A stretch of DNA of 64,000 bases from Pseudomonadota bacterium (GTDB taxonomy: Bacteria > Pseudomonadota > Alphaproteobacteria > Caulobacterales > Caulobacteraceae): positions 1 through 64,000 of the forward strand of contig JAEZCL010000008.1 in the NCBI GenBank assembly GCA_023433585.1, written 5' to 3'. The translations under genes were made by a program, and so were the position numbers. Each line of letters opens with the position of its first letter. Positions within the stretch are counted from its first letter, which is position 1. Positions 52,912 through 61,925 of the stretch are shown here, piece after piece. The notes beneath the pieces are model-generated. The model had not been told where the DNA came from, made no database searches, and saw only the letters and a program-made list of their open reading frames with translations.

Positions 52912-54105
52912 ATGCGTCGTGTCGCCATCGTCGAGCCCATTCGCACCGCCGTCGGCAAGTTCGGCGGCGTCTTCGCGGGCATTCCGGCGGGTGAACTCGG
53001 GGCCGCCGTGCTGCGCGCCCTGGTGGCGCGCACGGGCATCGACCCGGGCCGTATCGATGACGTGGTCTTCGGTCAGGGATACGCCAACGGCGAAGCGCCC
53101 TGCGTCGCCCGGTGGTCTGCGCTCGCAGCCGATCTTCCGATCTCGGTTCCGGGCGTGCAGGTGGACCGCCGCTGCGGCAGCGGGCTCCAGGCGGTGATTG
53201 ATGCGGTCATGCAGGTCCAGACCGGAGCGGCGGACGTCGTCGTCGCCGGCGGGGTCGAGAGCATGAGCAATGTCGAATACTACAGCACCGACATGCGGCG
53301 CGGCGCTCGCTCCGGCTCGGTGCAGATGCACGACCGGCTGACGCGGGGACGGGTGATGAGCCAGCCCACCGCCCGCTTCGGCGTCATCTCGGGCATGATC
53401 GAGACCGCCGAGACCCTGGCGAAGGATTACGGCGTCACCCGCGAGGACTGTGACGCCTACGCGCTCATGAGCCACAGTCGCGCGGCCGAAGCGTGGGATG
53501 CGGGCAGGTTCGCGGATGAACTGGTCCCGGTCTCAGCGCCGCAGCGCCAGGGCGACCCTGTGGTGGTGGAGCGCGACGAAGGCGTGCGGGCAGACGTCAC
53601 CGCCGAAAGTCTGGCGGCCCTGCGTCCCATCGAGGGCGGCGTGGTGACCGCCGGGAACGCCAGTCAGCAGAACGACGCGGCTTCGGCCTGTCTGGTGGTG
53701 GCCGAGGACAAGCTGGCCGAACTCGATCTGGAGCCGATGGGCTGGTTCGTGGGATGGGCGGCGGCGGGCTGCGATCCGGCGCGCATGGGGATCGGACCCG
53801 TGCCGGCGGTGGAGAAGCTGTTCGCCGGGACGGGGCTCGGCTGGGATGATCTTGATCTCGTGGAGCTGAACGAGGCGTTCTCGTCTCAGGTGCTGGCCGT
53901 CCTCAAGGGCTGGGGCTGGGACGACCGCAGCCGCCTGAATGTGAATGGCGGGGGCGTCAGCCTGGGGCATCCGATCGGGGCCACCGGAGGACGCATTCTG
54001 GCGACCATGCTGCGGGAATTGCAGCGCCGCCGGGGGCGCTATGCGCTGGAGACCATGTGCATCGGCGGCGGGCAGGGTCTGGCCGCCGTGTTTGAGCGGG
54101 CCTGA
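52912..54105 (+). CDS. Thiolase (acetyl-CoA acyltransferase)
   Basis: A 397-residue thiolase with all three catalytic motifs: nucleophile Cys in VDRRCGSGLQAV, His in NVNGGGVSLGHPIGATGGRI and the C-terminal Cys in MCIGGGQGLAAVFE. It performs thiolysis of a 3-oxoacyl-CoA. It is in the same operon as the ligase and CoA-transferase, and differs from the second thiolase at 56291. Confidence 0.95.
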   Translation: MRRVAIVEPIRTAVGKFGGVFAGIPAGELGAAVLRALVARTGIDPGRIDDVVFGQGYANGEAPCVARWSALAADLPISVPGVQVDRRCGSGLQAVIDAVMQVQTGAADVVVAGGVESMSNVEYYSTDMRRGARSGSVQMHDRLTRGRVMSQPTARFGVISGMIETAETLAKDYGVTREDCDAYALMSHSRAAEAWDAGRFADELVPVSAPQRQGDPVVVERDEGVRADVTAESLAALRPIEGGVVTAGNASQQNDAASACLVVAEDKLAELDLEPMGWFVGWAAAGCDPARMGIGPVPAVEKLFAGTGLGWDDLDLVELNEAFSSQVLAVLKGWGWDDRSRLNVNGGGVSLGHPIGATGGRILATMLRELQRRRGRYALETMCIGGGQGLAAVFERA

Positions 54106-54138
54106 TCGGCGGCGGCCCTCGAAGCAGGAGACGATGAG

Positions 54139-55320
54139 ATGACTGAAGGGGTCCTGTCGGGAATCTGCGTGCTCGACTTCGGGCGGTTCGTGGCCGGCCC
54201 CTTCTGTGCGGCGCTCCTGGGCGACCTGGGCGCTGACGTGATCCGGATCGAACGGCCCGGCGGCGGCGAGGATCGCCATATCTATCCGGTGACCGAGGCG
54301 CAGGAGGGCGCCCTGTTCCTGCAGATGAACCGCAACAAGCGCAGCCTGGCTCTGGACCTCAAGGCGCCGGAAGCCCCGGACATCATGCGGCGTCTGGTCG
54401 AGTGTTCGGGGGTCGTGATCGCGAACCTGCCCGAAGCCGGCCTGCGCGACCTCGGGCTGGACTATGCGAGCCTCAGGCGCATCCGCGAGGACGTGATCCT
54501 CACCGCCATTTCCGCTTTCGGAAAGACCGGTCCCTACGCGGCCAAGGTCGGTTTCGACAGCATGGGGCAGGCCATGTCCGGTTCCGCCTATCTGTCCGGC
54601 TTCGATGTGCCGACCAAATCCTACGCCTCGTGGGTCGACCTCGCCACAGCCGCCTTCGCCGCCTTCGGAACGCTCGCCGCCATTCATGAGCGGAGCCGCA
54701 CCGGACAGGGCCAGGAAGTGGGGGCCAGCCTTCTGGCGTCGGCGCTCACGGTGATGAATTTCCCCCTGATCGAAGAGGCCCTGGCGGGTGTCGGGCGCGG
54801 CCGCAAGGGCAATCAGGGCCAGTCCGGCGGCCCGGCCGACATCTTTCAGGCGGATGACGGCTGGATCGCCGTTCAGGTTATCAGTGATCCGATCTTCCGG
54901 CGCTGGGCCCGGCTGATGGGCGAACCTTGCTGGCTTGAGGACGCCCGGTTCGCCAGCGACGCGGCCCGCGCGGTCAATGCCGATCCCAGTGCGCGCATGG
55001 CGGAGTGGTGCCGCACGCGCTCCGTAGAAGACGCCCTGACGGAACTGGCCGCCGCCCGCATCCCGGCCGCCCCGGTTCTGTCCCCGGCCGAGGTCCTGGC
55101 CCATCCGCAGATGGAGGCGGGCGGCTTCTTCGAGGCGATGGACTATCCGGGCGCGCCGCGACCCGCGCCGCTGGTGCTCAAGGCTGTCGAGATGTCGGCC
55201 ACGCCGCCGCGACTTCACACCCGCGCGCCGATGGCGGGTGAGCATACTGAACAGATTCTGGGCGAACTCGGCTTCACGCCGAAGGAGGTCGAGGGCCTGC
55301 GCTCCAGAGCGGTCATTTGA
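54139..55320 (+). CDS. Family III CoA-transferase (CaiB/BaiF type)
   Basis: A 393-residue family III CoA-transferase. The N-terminal LDFGRFVAGPFCAALLGDLGADVIRIERPGGG is the family hallmark, and the catalytic Asp is Asp167 in SWVDLATAAFAAFG. It transfers CoA between carboxylic acids. It has a Shine-Dalgarno (AGGAGA). The stop shares bases with the start of the hydrolase gene. Substrate unknown. Confidence 0.93.
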   Translation: MTEGVLSGICVLDFGRFVAGPFCAALLGDLGADVIRIERPGGGEDRHIYPVTEAQEGALFLQMNRNKRSLALDLKAPEAPDIMRRLVECSGVVIANLPEAGLRDLGLDYASLRRIREDVILTAISAFGKTGPYAAKVGFDSMGQAMSGSAYLSGFDVPTKSYASWVDLATAAFAAFGTLAAIHERSRTGQGQEVGASLLASALTVMNFPLIEEALAGVGRGRKGNQGQSGGPADIFQADDGWIAVQVISDPIFRRWARLMGEPCWLEDARFASDAARAVNADPSARMAEWCRTRSVEDALTELAAARIPAAPVLSPAEVLAHPQMEAGGFFEAMDYPGAPRPAPLVLKAVEMSATPPRLHTRAPMAGEHTEQILGELGFTPKEVEGLRSRAVI

Positions 55321-56279
55321 CGGTCGTGGCCGACAGCCCCCAGACCGCCGTGTCGATTCCGAGGCCCCTGGCCGATTTCGGCGGTCGCGCGCCGTCCGCG
55401 CCGGACTGGTTCCGCCGGGCGCTGGCCCAACGTCCGGAGCCGCATTTCGTGACGGTGGACGGGACGGCGATTGAAACCCTCACCTGGGGCCGGGAAGGGG
55501 CGCCGGGGCTTATGCTGCTCCACGGCCTGGGCGGTCATGCCGATTGGTGGAGCTTCATCGCGCCCTTCTTCGCCGAAACCCACCGCGTGACCGCGCTGTC
55601 GTGGTCCGGCATGGGCCGGTCAGGCTGGCGTCCACGTTACGACTACGCGACCTACGGCCGCGAGATCGGCGCTGTCGCGGAGGCCTGCGGCCTGGCGGCG
55701 TCCGGTCGTGCGCCGGTCGTGATCGGTCATTCGTTCGGCGGGGGACCACTTATCCATGCGGCGGCCCAGACGCCCGAGCATATCGGGGGCGTCATCCTGC
55801 TCGACTGCTATTTCAAGCTGGCGGATGACAGTCTCGGCGGTCGAAGCGATGCGCGACATCGCCTTTACCCCAGCCAGGCCGAGGCCCTGATGCGGTTCCG
55901 GTTCTCGCCGCCCCAGACCTGCTCCAACCTCTTTGTGGCCGATTACATCGCCCGTCGTTCGTTGTGCGAAACCGACGGCGGCTGGACCTGGCGTTTCGAC
56001 CCGGCTCTGCGCGCCAAGCTTGAGATGGAACGCCTTGAGCCGCACCTGGCCCGCCTCAGCCGGCCTGTGGCCCTCATGGCCGGTGATCGCTCAAGTCTCG
56101 TCACCGAATCGTTCCGGGCCGCCATAGCTCCGCTGATCGACCGGGCTCTGCCCTGGATTCTCATACCCGACGCCGATCATCATGTGATGATCGACCAGCC
56201 GCTCGCCCTGGTCGCCGCCCTGCGCGGGCTGCTCAGCGCATGGCCGGAAGGCGCTGGTCACTCCTCCCCGCCTCTCTGA
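55317..56279 (+). CDS. Alpha/beta hydrolase
   Basis: A 320-residue alpha/beta hydrolase. [15 protein letters not shown] is the oxyanion strand, [16 protein letters not shown] holds the nucleophile Ser, and the C-terminal [11 protein letters not shown] carries the His. The start is TTG 55317, overlapping the CoA-transferase stop by 4 bases (TTGA), with GTG 55326 as an alternative. It may hydrolyse an ester, lactone or C-C bond (as in ring-opened beta-diketones), by family. The TTG is unusual but the coupling supports it. Confidence 0.88.
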   Translation: MTVVADSPQTAVSIPRPLADFGGRAPSAPDWFRRALAQRPEPHFVTVDGTAIETLTWGREGAPGLMLLHGLGGHADWWSFIAPFFAETHRVTALSWSGMGRSGWRPRYDYATYGREIGAVAEACGLAASGRAPVVIGHSFGGGPLIHAAAQTPEHIGGVILLDCYFKLADDSLGGRSDARHRLYPSQAEALMRFRFSPPQTCSNLFVADYIARRSLCETDGGWTWRFDPALRAKLEMERLEPHLARLSRPVALMAGDRSSLVTESFRAAIAPLIDRALPWILIPDADHHVMIDQPLALVAALRGLLSAWPEGAGHSSPPL

Positions 56280-56290
56280 GGAAAACCCGC

Positions 56291-57475
56291 ATGCGCGAAG
56301 CCGTCATCGTCTCCTACGCCCGCACCGGGCTGGCCAAGTCCGGTCGCGGCGGTTTCAACGCCACTCACGGAGCCGCGCTTGCGGGCCATGCGATTCGTCA
56401 TGCGGTCGCCCGCGCCGGGGTCGCGCCTGACGCGGTCGAGGACGTGGTGCTGGGGTGCGGATTTCCCGAGGGCGCGACGGGGCGCAATGTCGCGCGCGCC
56501 GCCGCCTTGTGGGCCGGCCTCTCGGTCTCGACCGCCGGCCAGACCGTCAACCGTTTCTGCGCCTCGGGCCTTCAGGCTCTCGCGCATGCGACCGCGAACG
56601 TCGAGCGCGAAGGCGTGGACGTGGTCGTGGCGGGAGGGGTGGAGTCCATATCCCTGGTGCAACTGGGCGGGCTCAACACCCGGAACTGGACGGAAGACGT
56701 CCTCTTGCGGACCTACCCGGGCCTGTGGGCGCCCATGATCGAGACCGCCGAGACCGTCGCCGAACGATATGGCGTGACGCGTGAAGCGCAGGACATCTAC
56801 GCTCTGGAATCCCAACGCCGCACCGCCCGCGCCCAGGCCGACGGCCTGTTCGCCGATGAGATCGCCCCCATGACGGTGCGCATGATCCGCCGGGACAAGC
56901 TGACGGGCGAGGAGCACACGGTCGAAGGCGTGGTCGATGGCGACGAATGCAACCGACCGGACACAACCCTCGAAGGTCTCGCGGCCCTGGCGCCGGCGAT
57001 CCCCTCAGGCCGCACGATCACCGCCGGCAACGCCTCGCAGTTCTCGGACGGCGGGGCCGCGCTCGTCGTCATGGAAAAGCGGGCGGCGGTTCGCGCCGGG
57101 CTCGACCCGCTGGGGCGGCTGCGGGGGTTCGCCGTGGCGGGCTGTGAACCGGATGAAATGGGCGTCGGGCCCGTGTTGGCCGTTCCCCGCCTGCTGAAAC
57201 GTCACGGGCTGACGGTTGACGACATCGACCTGTGGGAGCTCAACGAAGCCTTCGCGTCCCAGTGCCTCTACTGCCGCGACGCACTCGGGATCGACCCGGA
57301 GCGGTTCAACGTCAACGGCGGCGCGATCGCGGTGGGCCATCCCTACGGCATGACCGGCGCGCGTCTGTCCGGCCACCTGCTGATGGAAGGGCGGCGCAGG
57401 GGGAGCAGGCTGGGCGTCGTCACCCTGTGCGTCGGCGGCGGCATGGGCGCTGCGGCCCTGTTCGAGATCTACTAG
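56291..57475 (+). CDS. Thiolase (acetyl-CoA acyltransferase)
   Basis: A 394-residue thiolase with Cys in [16 protein letters not shown], His in [20 protein letters not shown] and Cys in [15 protein letters not shown]. The HPYGMTG variant of HPxGxTG fits long-chain or branched-substrate thiolases. ATG 56291 follows GAGG. It is 11 bases after the hydrolase gene and ends the operon that begins at 50875. Confidence 0.95.
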   Translation: MREAVIVSYARTGLAKSGRGGFNATHGAALAGHAIRHAVARAGVAPDAVEDVVLGCGFPEGATGRNVARAAALWAGLSVSTAGQTVNRFCASGLQALAHATANVEREGVDVVVAGGVESISLVQLGGLNTRNWTEDVLLRTYPGLWAPMIETAETVAERYGVTREAQDIYALESQRRTARAQADGLFADEIAPMTVRMIRRDKLTGEEHTVEGVVDGDECNRPDTTLEGLAALAPAIPSGRTITAGNASQFSDGGAALVVMEKRAAVRAGLDPLGRLRGFAVAGCEPDEMGVGPVLAVPRLLKRHGLTVDDIDLWELNEAFASQCLYCRDALGIDPERFNVNGGAIAVGHPYGMTGARLSGHLLMEGRRRGSRLGVVTLCVGGGMGAAALFEIY

Positions 57476-57493
57476 CCGCGATTCCGATCAAGA

Positions 57494-57523
57494 ATCTCAA
57501 TTGAGATAACCCATTGCGATATC
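57494..57523. promoter_or_regulatory. Operator candidates upstream of the acyl-CoA dehydrogenase
   Basis: ATCTCAATTGAGAT at 57494-57507 is a perfect 14-base palindrome. CATTGCGATATC follows at 57512-57523 and recurs as CATTGCGAAATC at 59606-59617. The sites lie 52 to 81 bases upstream of the acyl-CoA dehydrogenase ATG, near an IclR gene. Confidence 0.5.
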
Positions 57524-57574
57524 CGATTTCGCTGTGCAAAATTGAATGGCTGAAAAATTCCTGAGGGACGCCAC

Positions 57575-58729
57575 ATGGACGCCGAGACTTTTGGGCTGCT
57601 GAAAGCGGGCCTGCGCCGCTTCGTCGACGAACGGCTGATACCCGCAGAGGACCAGGTGGAGGCCGAGAACGAAGTGCCGTCCGACATCGTCCAGGAGATG
57701 CGCGAGATGGGCCTGTTCGGCCTCTCGATCCCCGAGGCGTTCGGCGGGTTGGGACTGGGCATGGCCGAGGAGGCCGCGCTGATGATGGAGCTTGGCCGCG
57801 CCTCGATCGTGTTCCGGTCGGTCATCGGAACGACCGTCGGCATAGGCTCGCAGGGCATCGTCATGGACGGCTCTGACGCTCAGAAGGCGGAGTGGCTGCC
57901 GAGGCTCGCCGGCGGTGAAGCGGTTTCGGCCTTCGCCCTGACGGAACCCGGCGCCGGATCCGACGCGGCTTCCCTGACCACCCGCGCCGATCGGGATGGC
58001 GACGTCTATCGCCTGAACGGGGTCAAGCGCTTCATCACCAATGCTCCGCGCGCCAGCGTCTTCACGGTCATGGCGCGATCAGAGCCGGACATCCCCGGCG
58101 CCGGCGGCATCAGCGCCTTTCTGGTGCCGGCCGACACGCCCGGCATCACCCTGGGCAAGCCCGACAAGAAGATGGGTCAGCGCGGTGCGGTGACCTGCGA
58201 CGTGATCTTCGAGGACTGCGTGGTTCCGGCGACCTCCATCATCGGCGGCAAGCCCGGTCGCGGCTTCAAGACGGCCATGAAGGTTCTCGATCGCGGGCGG
58301 CTGCACATGAGCGGCGTGGCCCTGGGCATGGCCCGGCGCCTGATCGAGGAATCCGTCCGATACGCTTGCGAACGCAAGCAGTTCGGACAGCCCATCGGCG
58401 CCTTCCAGCTGGTTCAGGCCATGCTGGCGGACAGCCAGACCGAGCTCTTCGCCGGAACCGCCATGCTCGAGGCCGCCGCGCGGCGTTTCGACCTCGGCGA
58501 ACGGGTGAGTCAGGAGGCCGCCTGCTGCAAATATTTCACGACCGAAGCGGTGGGGCGGATCGCGGACCGGGCCGTTCAGATTCATGGCGGCGCCGGCTAT
58601 ATGAGTGAATACAAGGTCGAACGTTTTTACCGGGACGTCCGTCTGCTCCGCATCTACGAAGGCACCTCTCAGATCCAGCAGCTTATCATCGCCCGCAGCA
58701 TGCTTCGTGAGGCGGGTCTTAGCGTCTAG
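57575..58729 (+). CDS. Acyl-CoA dehydrogenase
   Basis: A 384-residue acyl-CoA dehydrogenase. TEPGAGSDAASLTTRA is the FAD-binding motif, NGVKRFITNAPRASVFTVMA precedes it, and the C-terminal IHGGAGYMSEYKVERFYRDVRLLRIYEGTSQIQQLI holds the Glu of the catalytic-base region. It is the unfused short-chain form, in contrast to the 34557 fusion. It is followed 35 bases later by the IclR gene. Confidence 0.95.
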   Translation: MDAETFGLLKAGLRRFVDERLIPAEDQVEAENEVPSDIVQEMREMGLFGLSIPEAFGGLGLGMAEEAALMMELGRASIVFRSVIGTTVGIGSQGIVMDGSDAQKAEWLPRLAGGEAVSAFALTEPGAGSDAASLTTRADRDGDVYRLNGVKRFITNAPRASVFTVMARSEPDIPGAGGISAFLVPADTPGITLGKPDKKMGQRGAVTCDVIFEDCVVPATSIIGGKPGRGFKTAMKVLDRGRLHMSGVALGMARRLIEESVRYACERKQFGQPIGAFQLVQAMLADSQTELFAGTAMLEAAARRFDLGERVSQEAACCKYFTTEAVGRIADRAVQIHGGAGYMSEYKVERFYRDVRLLRIYEGTSQIQQLIIARSMLREAGLSV

Positions 58730-58764
58730 GCTGCGGGACACGGGCGGGAGCGACGCGAGGTCAG

Positions 58765-59574
58765 GTGGCCAAGATTTTCGACGAGCGGCTCGATCCCCTG
58801 ACGGACGGGCAAGGCGATCGCCAGTTCGTCACGGCCCTGGCGCGCGGGCTGGAAGTTCTGCGCGCGTTCGAGCCCGATGACGGCCCGCTCGGCAACCAGG
58901 AGATCGCCGACAGGACCGGGCTGCCCAGGCCCACGGTCTCGCGTCTCACCCACACCCTGACCGTGCTCGGCTATCTTGAATACCATCCCCGCCAGGCCAA
59001 GTACGCCCTCGGGGCGGCCGTGCTGGCGCTGGGGCTGGCGTGTCGCAGCGCCATCGCCGTACGAGAGGCGGCGCGGCCGCTGATGCGGGCGGCGGCGGAT
59101 GCGCTGGACGCCACCGTGGCGCTGGCGGCGCGCGACCGGCTGTCGATGATCTATCTGGAATTGCACCACGGCCCCTCGACCGCCGCCTTGCGGCTGGATG
59201 TAGGCGCGCGCGTGCCGGTCGAAAGATCGGCGATCGGCATGGCCTATCTTTACGCCTTGCCGAAGCGTGAACGGGACGTGCTGCTGGAGGCCCTGAAGCG
59301 GCGGGCGCCCGCTGACTGGCACGTCTTGTGCGCCCGTCTCGACCAGGCTTTTGAAGAGATGGAGCGGGACGGCTTCTGTGTCGTGATGGGGCTCTATGAC
59401 CGGTCGGTCCACGCGGTGGGCGTTCCATTGCCCGGCGACGCCGGCGAGAATGTCCATGCCTTGGGCGCCTCGGCGCCCGCCGCCCAGTTCTCCGAAGCCC
59501 GTCTGCGTGCCGAGGCGGGGCCGAAACTCGTTCATCTTGCGGCTGAAACCCTGCGTGCGCGACAAGCCCGCTGA
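58765..59574 (+). CDS. IclR-family transcriptional regulator
   Basis: A 269-residue IclR regulator. The HTH at about residues 24-75 (ALARGLEVLRAFEPDDGPLGNQEIADRTGLPRPTVSRLTHTLTVLGYLEY) is the family form. The effector domain contains ARRPL-type helices and VERSAIGMAYLYALP with the conserved glycine-rich loop. Start GTG 58765 has GAGG before it. It lies between the acyl-CoA dehydrogenase and the enoyl-CoA hydratase, both of which have matching CATTGCGA[TA]ATC motifs upstream, so it likely regulates both. Confidence 0.92.
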   Translation: MAKIFDERLDPLTDGQGDRQFVTALARGLEVLRAFEPDDGPLGNQEIADRTGLPRPTVSRLTHTLTVLGYLEYHPRQAKYALGAAVLALGLACRSAIAVREAARPLMRAAADALDATVALAARDRLSMIYLELHHGPSTAALRLDVGARVPVERSAIGMAYLYALPKRERDVLLEALKRRAPADWHVLCARLDQAFEEMERDGFCVVMGLYDRSVHAVGVPLPGDAGENVHALGASAPAAQFSEARLRAEAGPKLVHLAAETLRARQAR

Positions 59575-59605
59575 CATGGCCGCCCATCTCCACAGACCCA
59601 TTCCG

Positions 59606-59643
59606 CATTGCGAAATCAATTCTATTCCTATAACTCAATAGAA
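59606..59643. promoter_or_regulatory. Operator candidates upstream of the enoyl-CoA hydratase
   Basis: CATTGCGAAATC (59606-59617), an inverted repeat TTCTATT/AATAGAA (59620-59626 with 59637-59643), and the reverse of motif B (59624-59639) overlap here. This 38-base region sits 11-48 bases before the ATG at 59654. An IclR binding site is the best guess. Confidence 0.5.
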
Positions 59644-59653
59644 GGAGGCGCTC

Positions 59654-60424
59654 ATGTCACTCATTCTGTTCGAGCGACCGCGCGACCATGTCGCGCTGCT
59701 TCGCATCAATCGTCCCGAGGTCCGAAACGCCCTCAGCCTGCCGGTGCGGCAAGAGCTGGCCGCGCACATCACCGCGCTGTCGGCGGATTCCGACATCCGG
59801 GCCATCGTCATCACCGGAGACGAAAAGGCGTTCGCCTCGGGCGCGGACCTGGGCGAGCTTGCTCGGCGCAAGGTCATCGATCCTTCGTTCCAGGCGTCAC
59901 AGGCCGCGTGGAAGGCGATCGAGGCCTGTCCCAAACCGATCATCGCGGCGGTCAACGGCTACGCCCTGGGCGGCGGCTGCGAACTCATGCTTCACTGCGA
60001 CATCGTCATTGCGGGCGAAGGCGCCAAGGTCGGGCAGCCCGAGGTGAAGGTCGGCATCATGCCCGGCGCGGGCGGCACCCAGAGGTTCGTCAGGGCCGCG
60101 GGCGTCTACAAGGCCATGCGCTGGCTGTTGACCGGAGACATGCTGGATGCGGCCACGGCCCATGACATCGGCATCGTCTCCGAGGTGACGCCTGACACGG
60201 CCGTTCTGGATCACGCCCTGGATCTCGCCGCCAAAATCGCGGCCCTGCCGCCCCTGGCCGTGGCCGCCAGCAAGGAAGTGGTCGCCCTCGGCGCCGACGC
60301 GCCGCTGTCGACGGCTCTGGCGCTGGAGCGCAAGGCCTTCCAGTTGCTGTTCGCCACGGAAGACCGGATGGAGGGCATCAACGCCTTCCTCGAGAAACGC
60401 GCGCCCGCGTTCAAGGGGCGCTGA
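59654..60424 (+). CDS. Enoyl-CoA hydratase
   Basis: A 256-residue crotonase-family protein with both canonical glutamates (GGGCELMLHCDI and GQPEVKVGIMPGAGGTQRF). This is the most canonical of the five in the window and close to PaaF/FadB-type hydratases. GAAGGAGG precedes the ATG. It is 2 bases from the 3-hydroxyacyl-CoA dehydrogenase gene, a paired hydratase-dehydrogenase unit. Confidence 0.95.
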   Translation: MSLILFERPRDHVALLRINRPEVRNALSLPVRQELAAHITALSADSDIRAIVITGDEKAFASGADLGELARRKVIDPSFQASQAAWKAIEACPKPIIAAVNGYALGGGCELMLHCDIVIAGEGAKVGQPEVKVGIMPGAGGTQRFVRAAGVYKAMRWLLTGDMLDAATAHDIGIVSEVTPDTAVLDHALDLAAKIAALPPLAVAASKEVVALGADAPLSTALALERKAFQLLFATEDRMEGINAFLEKRAPAFKGR

Positions 60425-60425
60425 G

Positions 60426-61916
60426 ATGAGCGCGCCTCACGTTATCGGCGTGGTCGGGGCCGGCGCCATGGGTGCCGGCATCGCCCAGACCGCCTTGATC
60501 GCAGGTCTCAGGACCATCCTGTTCGATCAGAACCCGGACGTGCTCGCGCGCGCCGCCGCCGACATCCACGCCCGCATCGACCGTCTGGTGGAGAAGGGGC
60601 GGATCGGCGCCGACATGGCCGAAGCCGCGAAAAGCCGTCTCGTGCTCGCAGAGAACCTCGAGGCCCTCGCGCCATGCGGGCTGATCATTGAGGCCATCAT
60701 CGAGCGGCTGGACGCCAAGCAGGCCCTGTTCGAGGCGCTGGAGGCCGTCGCCGCCGACGACGCCGTCCTGGCCACCAATACATCGTCCCTGTCGGTCGCC
60801 GCCCTGGCCCGCGACTGCCGCCGTCCAGACAGGATCTGCGGGCTGCATTTCTTCAACCCTGTTCCGCTGATGAAGCTGGTCGAGGTGATCGAGGCCCCGG
60901 CGACCTCGCCCGAAGCTTTCGACTGCGCCTGGAGCTTCGCCCTGGCCATCGGTAAGACCCCTGTGCGGGTCAAGGACGGCCCCGGCTTCCTGGTCAATCT
61001 CGGCGGACGCGCCTACACGACCGAAGCGTTGCACATCCGCCATGAGGGGGGCGCGGACGAGGCGACCATAGACCACATCATGCGCAAGGCCGCCGGCTTC
61101 CGCATGGGTCCCTTCGAGTTGATGGATCTGACCGGCATCGACGTGAACTTCCCCGCCAACACGTTCATCTGGCAGGGCTACATGCAGGATCCGCGTCTGA
61201 AGACGACGCCGCAGCACGAGCTCCTGTTCAACGCCCGGCGCTTCGGCCGCAAGACCGGACAGGGTTTCCATGCCTATGACGGGGCCTCGACGAAGCTTTC
61301 AGCCCCGCCCTCAATCCCGTCGGTCGACGACGGCGAGACCGGTCTGGAGGCGGTGATCGCCGAACCTGGTCTCGGCCTAGAGGCGCTGGCGTCACGCGGG
61401 CTGCGTGTTTGCGAGGACAATGGACGCTGTCCTCTGCTCGTGGCGCCCGTCGGAGAGGATGCGACGGCGGCGGCCGTGCGGCTCGGCCTGGATCCGCGCC
61501 GCGTCGTCGCCATCGATCTTTACGGCCTGTCACGCGGCCTCGTCACCCTTATGGCGCCTCCCGGCGGTGATAAGGCCCCGGTCGTGGCCGAATGGCTTGC
61601 CGCCCGCGGACTGGAGACGGTCGTGATCCGCGACTGCCCCGGCTTTGTCGCACCTCGCATCCTCGCCGCCATCGCCAATCTCGGATGTGAAATGGTCCAG
61701 ATCGGGGTCGGCGGTCCGGATGACGTCGACCTGGCCATGACGCTGGGCCTCAACTATCCGGCGGGCCCGCTGGCGCTCACCGAGGCGATCGGCCCCAGGG
61801 CCGTCCTGCGCACGCTCGAGACGCTTCAGCGCCTCACCGGATCGGACCGCTACAGGCCGAGCCAGTGGCTGCGCCGGCGCGCCCTGCTTGACCTTCCCAT
61901 GAAGACGCCTGACTGA
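60426..61916 (+). CDS. 3-Hydroxyacyl-CoA dehydrogenase, PaaH/PaaC type
   Basis: A 496-residue NAD-dependent dehydrogenase. The N-terminal Rossmann loop is VGVVGAGAMGAGIAQTALIAG, then NTSSLSVAALA and GLHFFNPVPLMKLVEVI with the catalytic His. A first C-terminal 3HCDH domain follows and a second C-terminal one lies at about 395-490, the arrangement of PaaH-type enzymes. It follows the hydratase by 2 bases. Confidence 0.95.
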   Translation: MSAPHVIGVVGAGAMGAGIAQTALIAGLRTILFDQNPDVLARAAADIHARIDRLVEKGRIGADMAEAAKSRLVLAENLEALAPCGLIIEAIIERLDAKQALFEALEAVAADDAVLATNTSSLSVAALARDCRRPDRICGLHFFNPVPLMKLVEVIEAPATSPEAFDCAWSFALAIGKTPVRVKDGPGFLVNLGGRAYTTEALHIRHEGGADEATIDHIMRKAAGFRMGPFELMDLTGIDVNFPANTFIWQGYMQDPRLKTTPQHELLFNARRFGRKTGQGFHAYDGASTKLSAPPSIPSVDDGETGLEAVIAEPGLGLEALASRGLRVCEDNGRCPLLVAPVGEDATAAAVRLGLDPRRVVAIDLYGLSRGLVTLMAPPGGDKAPVVAEWLAARGLETVVIRDCPGFVAPRILAAIANLGCEMVQIGVGGPDDVDLAMTLGLNYPAGPLALTEAIGPRAVLRTLETLQRLTGSDRYRPSQWLRRRALLDLPMKTPD

Positions 61917-61925
61917 GGCCGCGCC

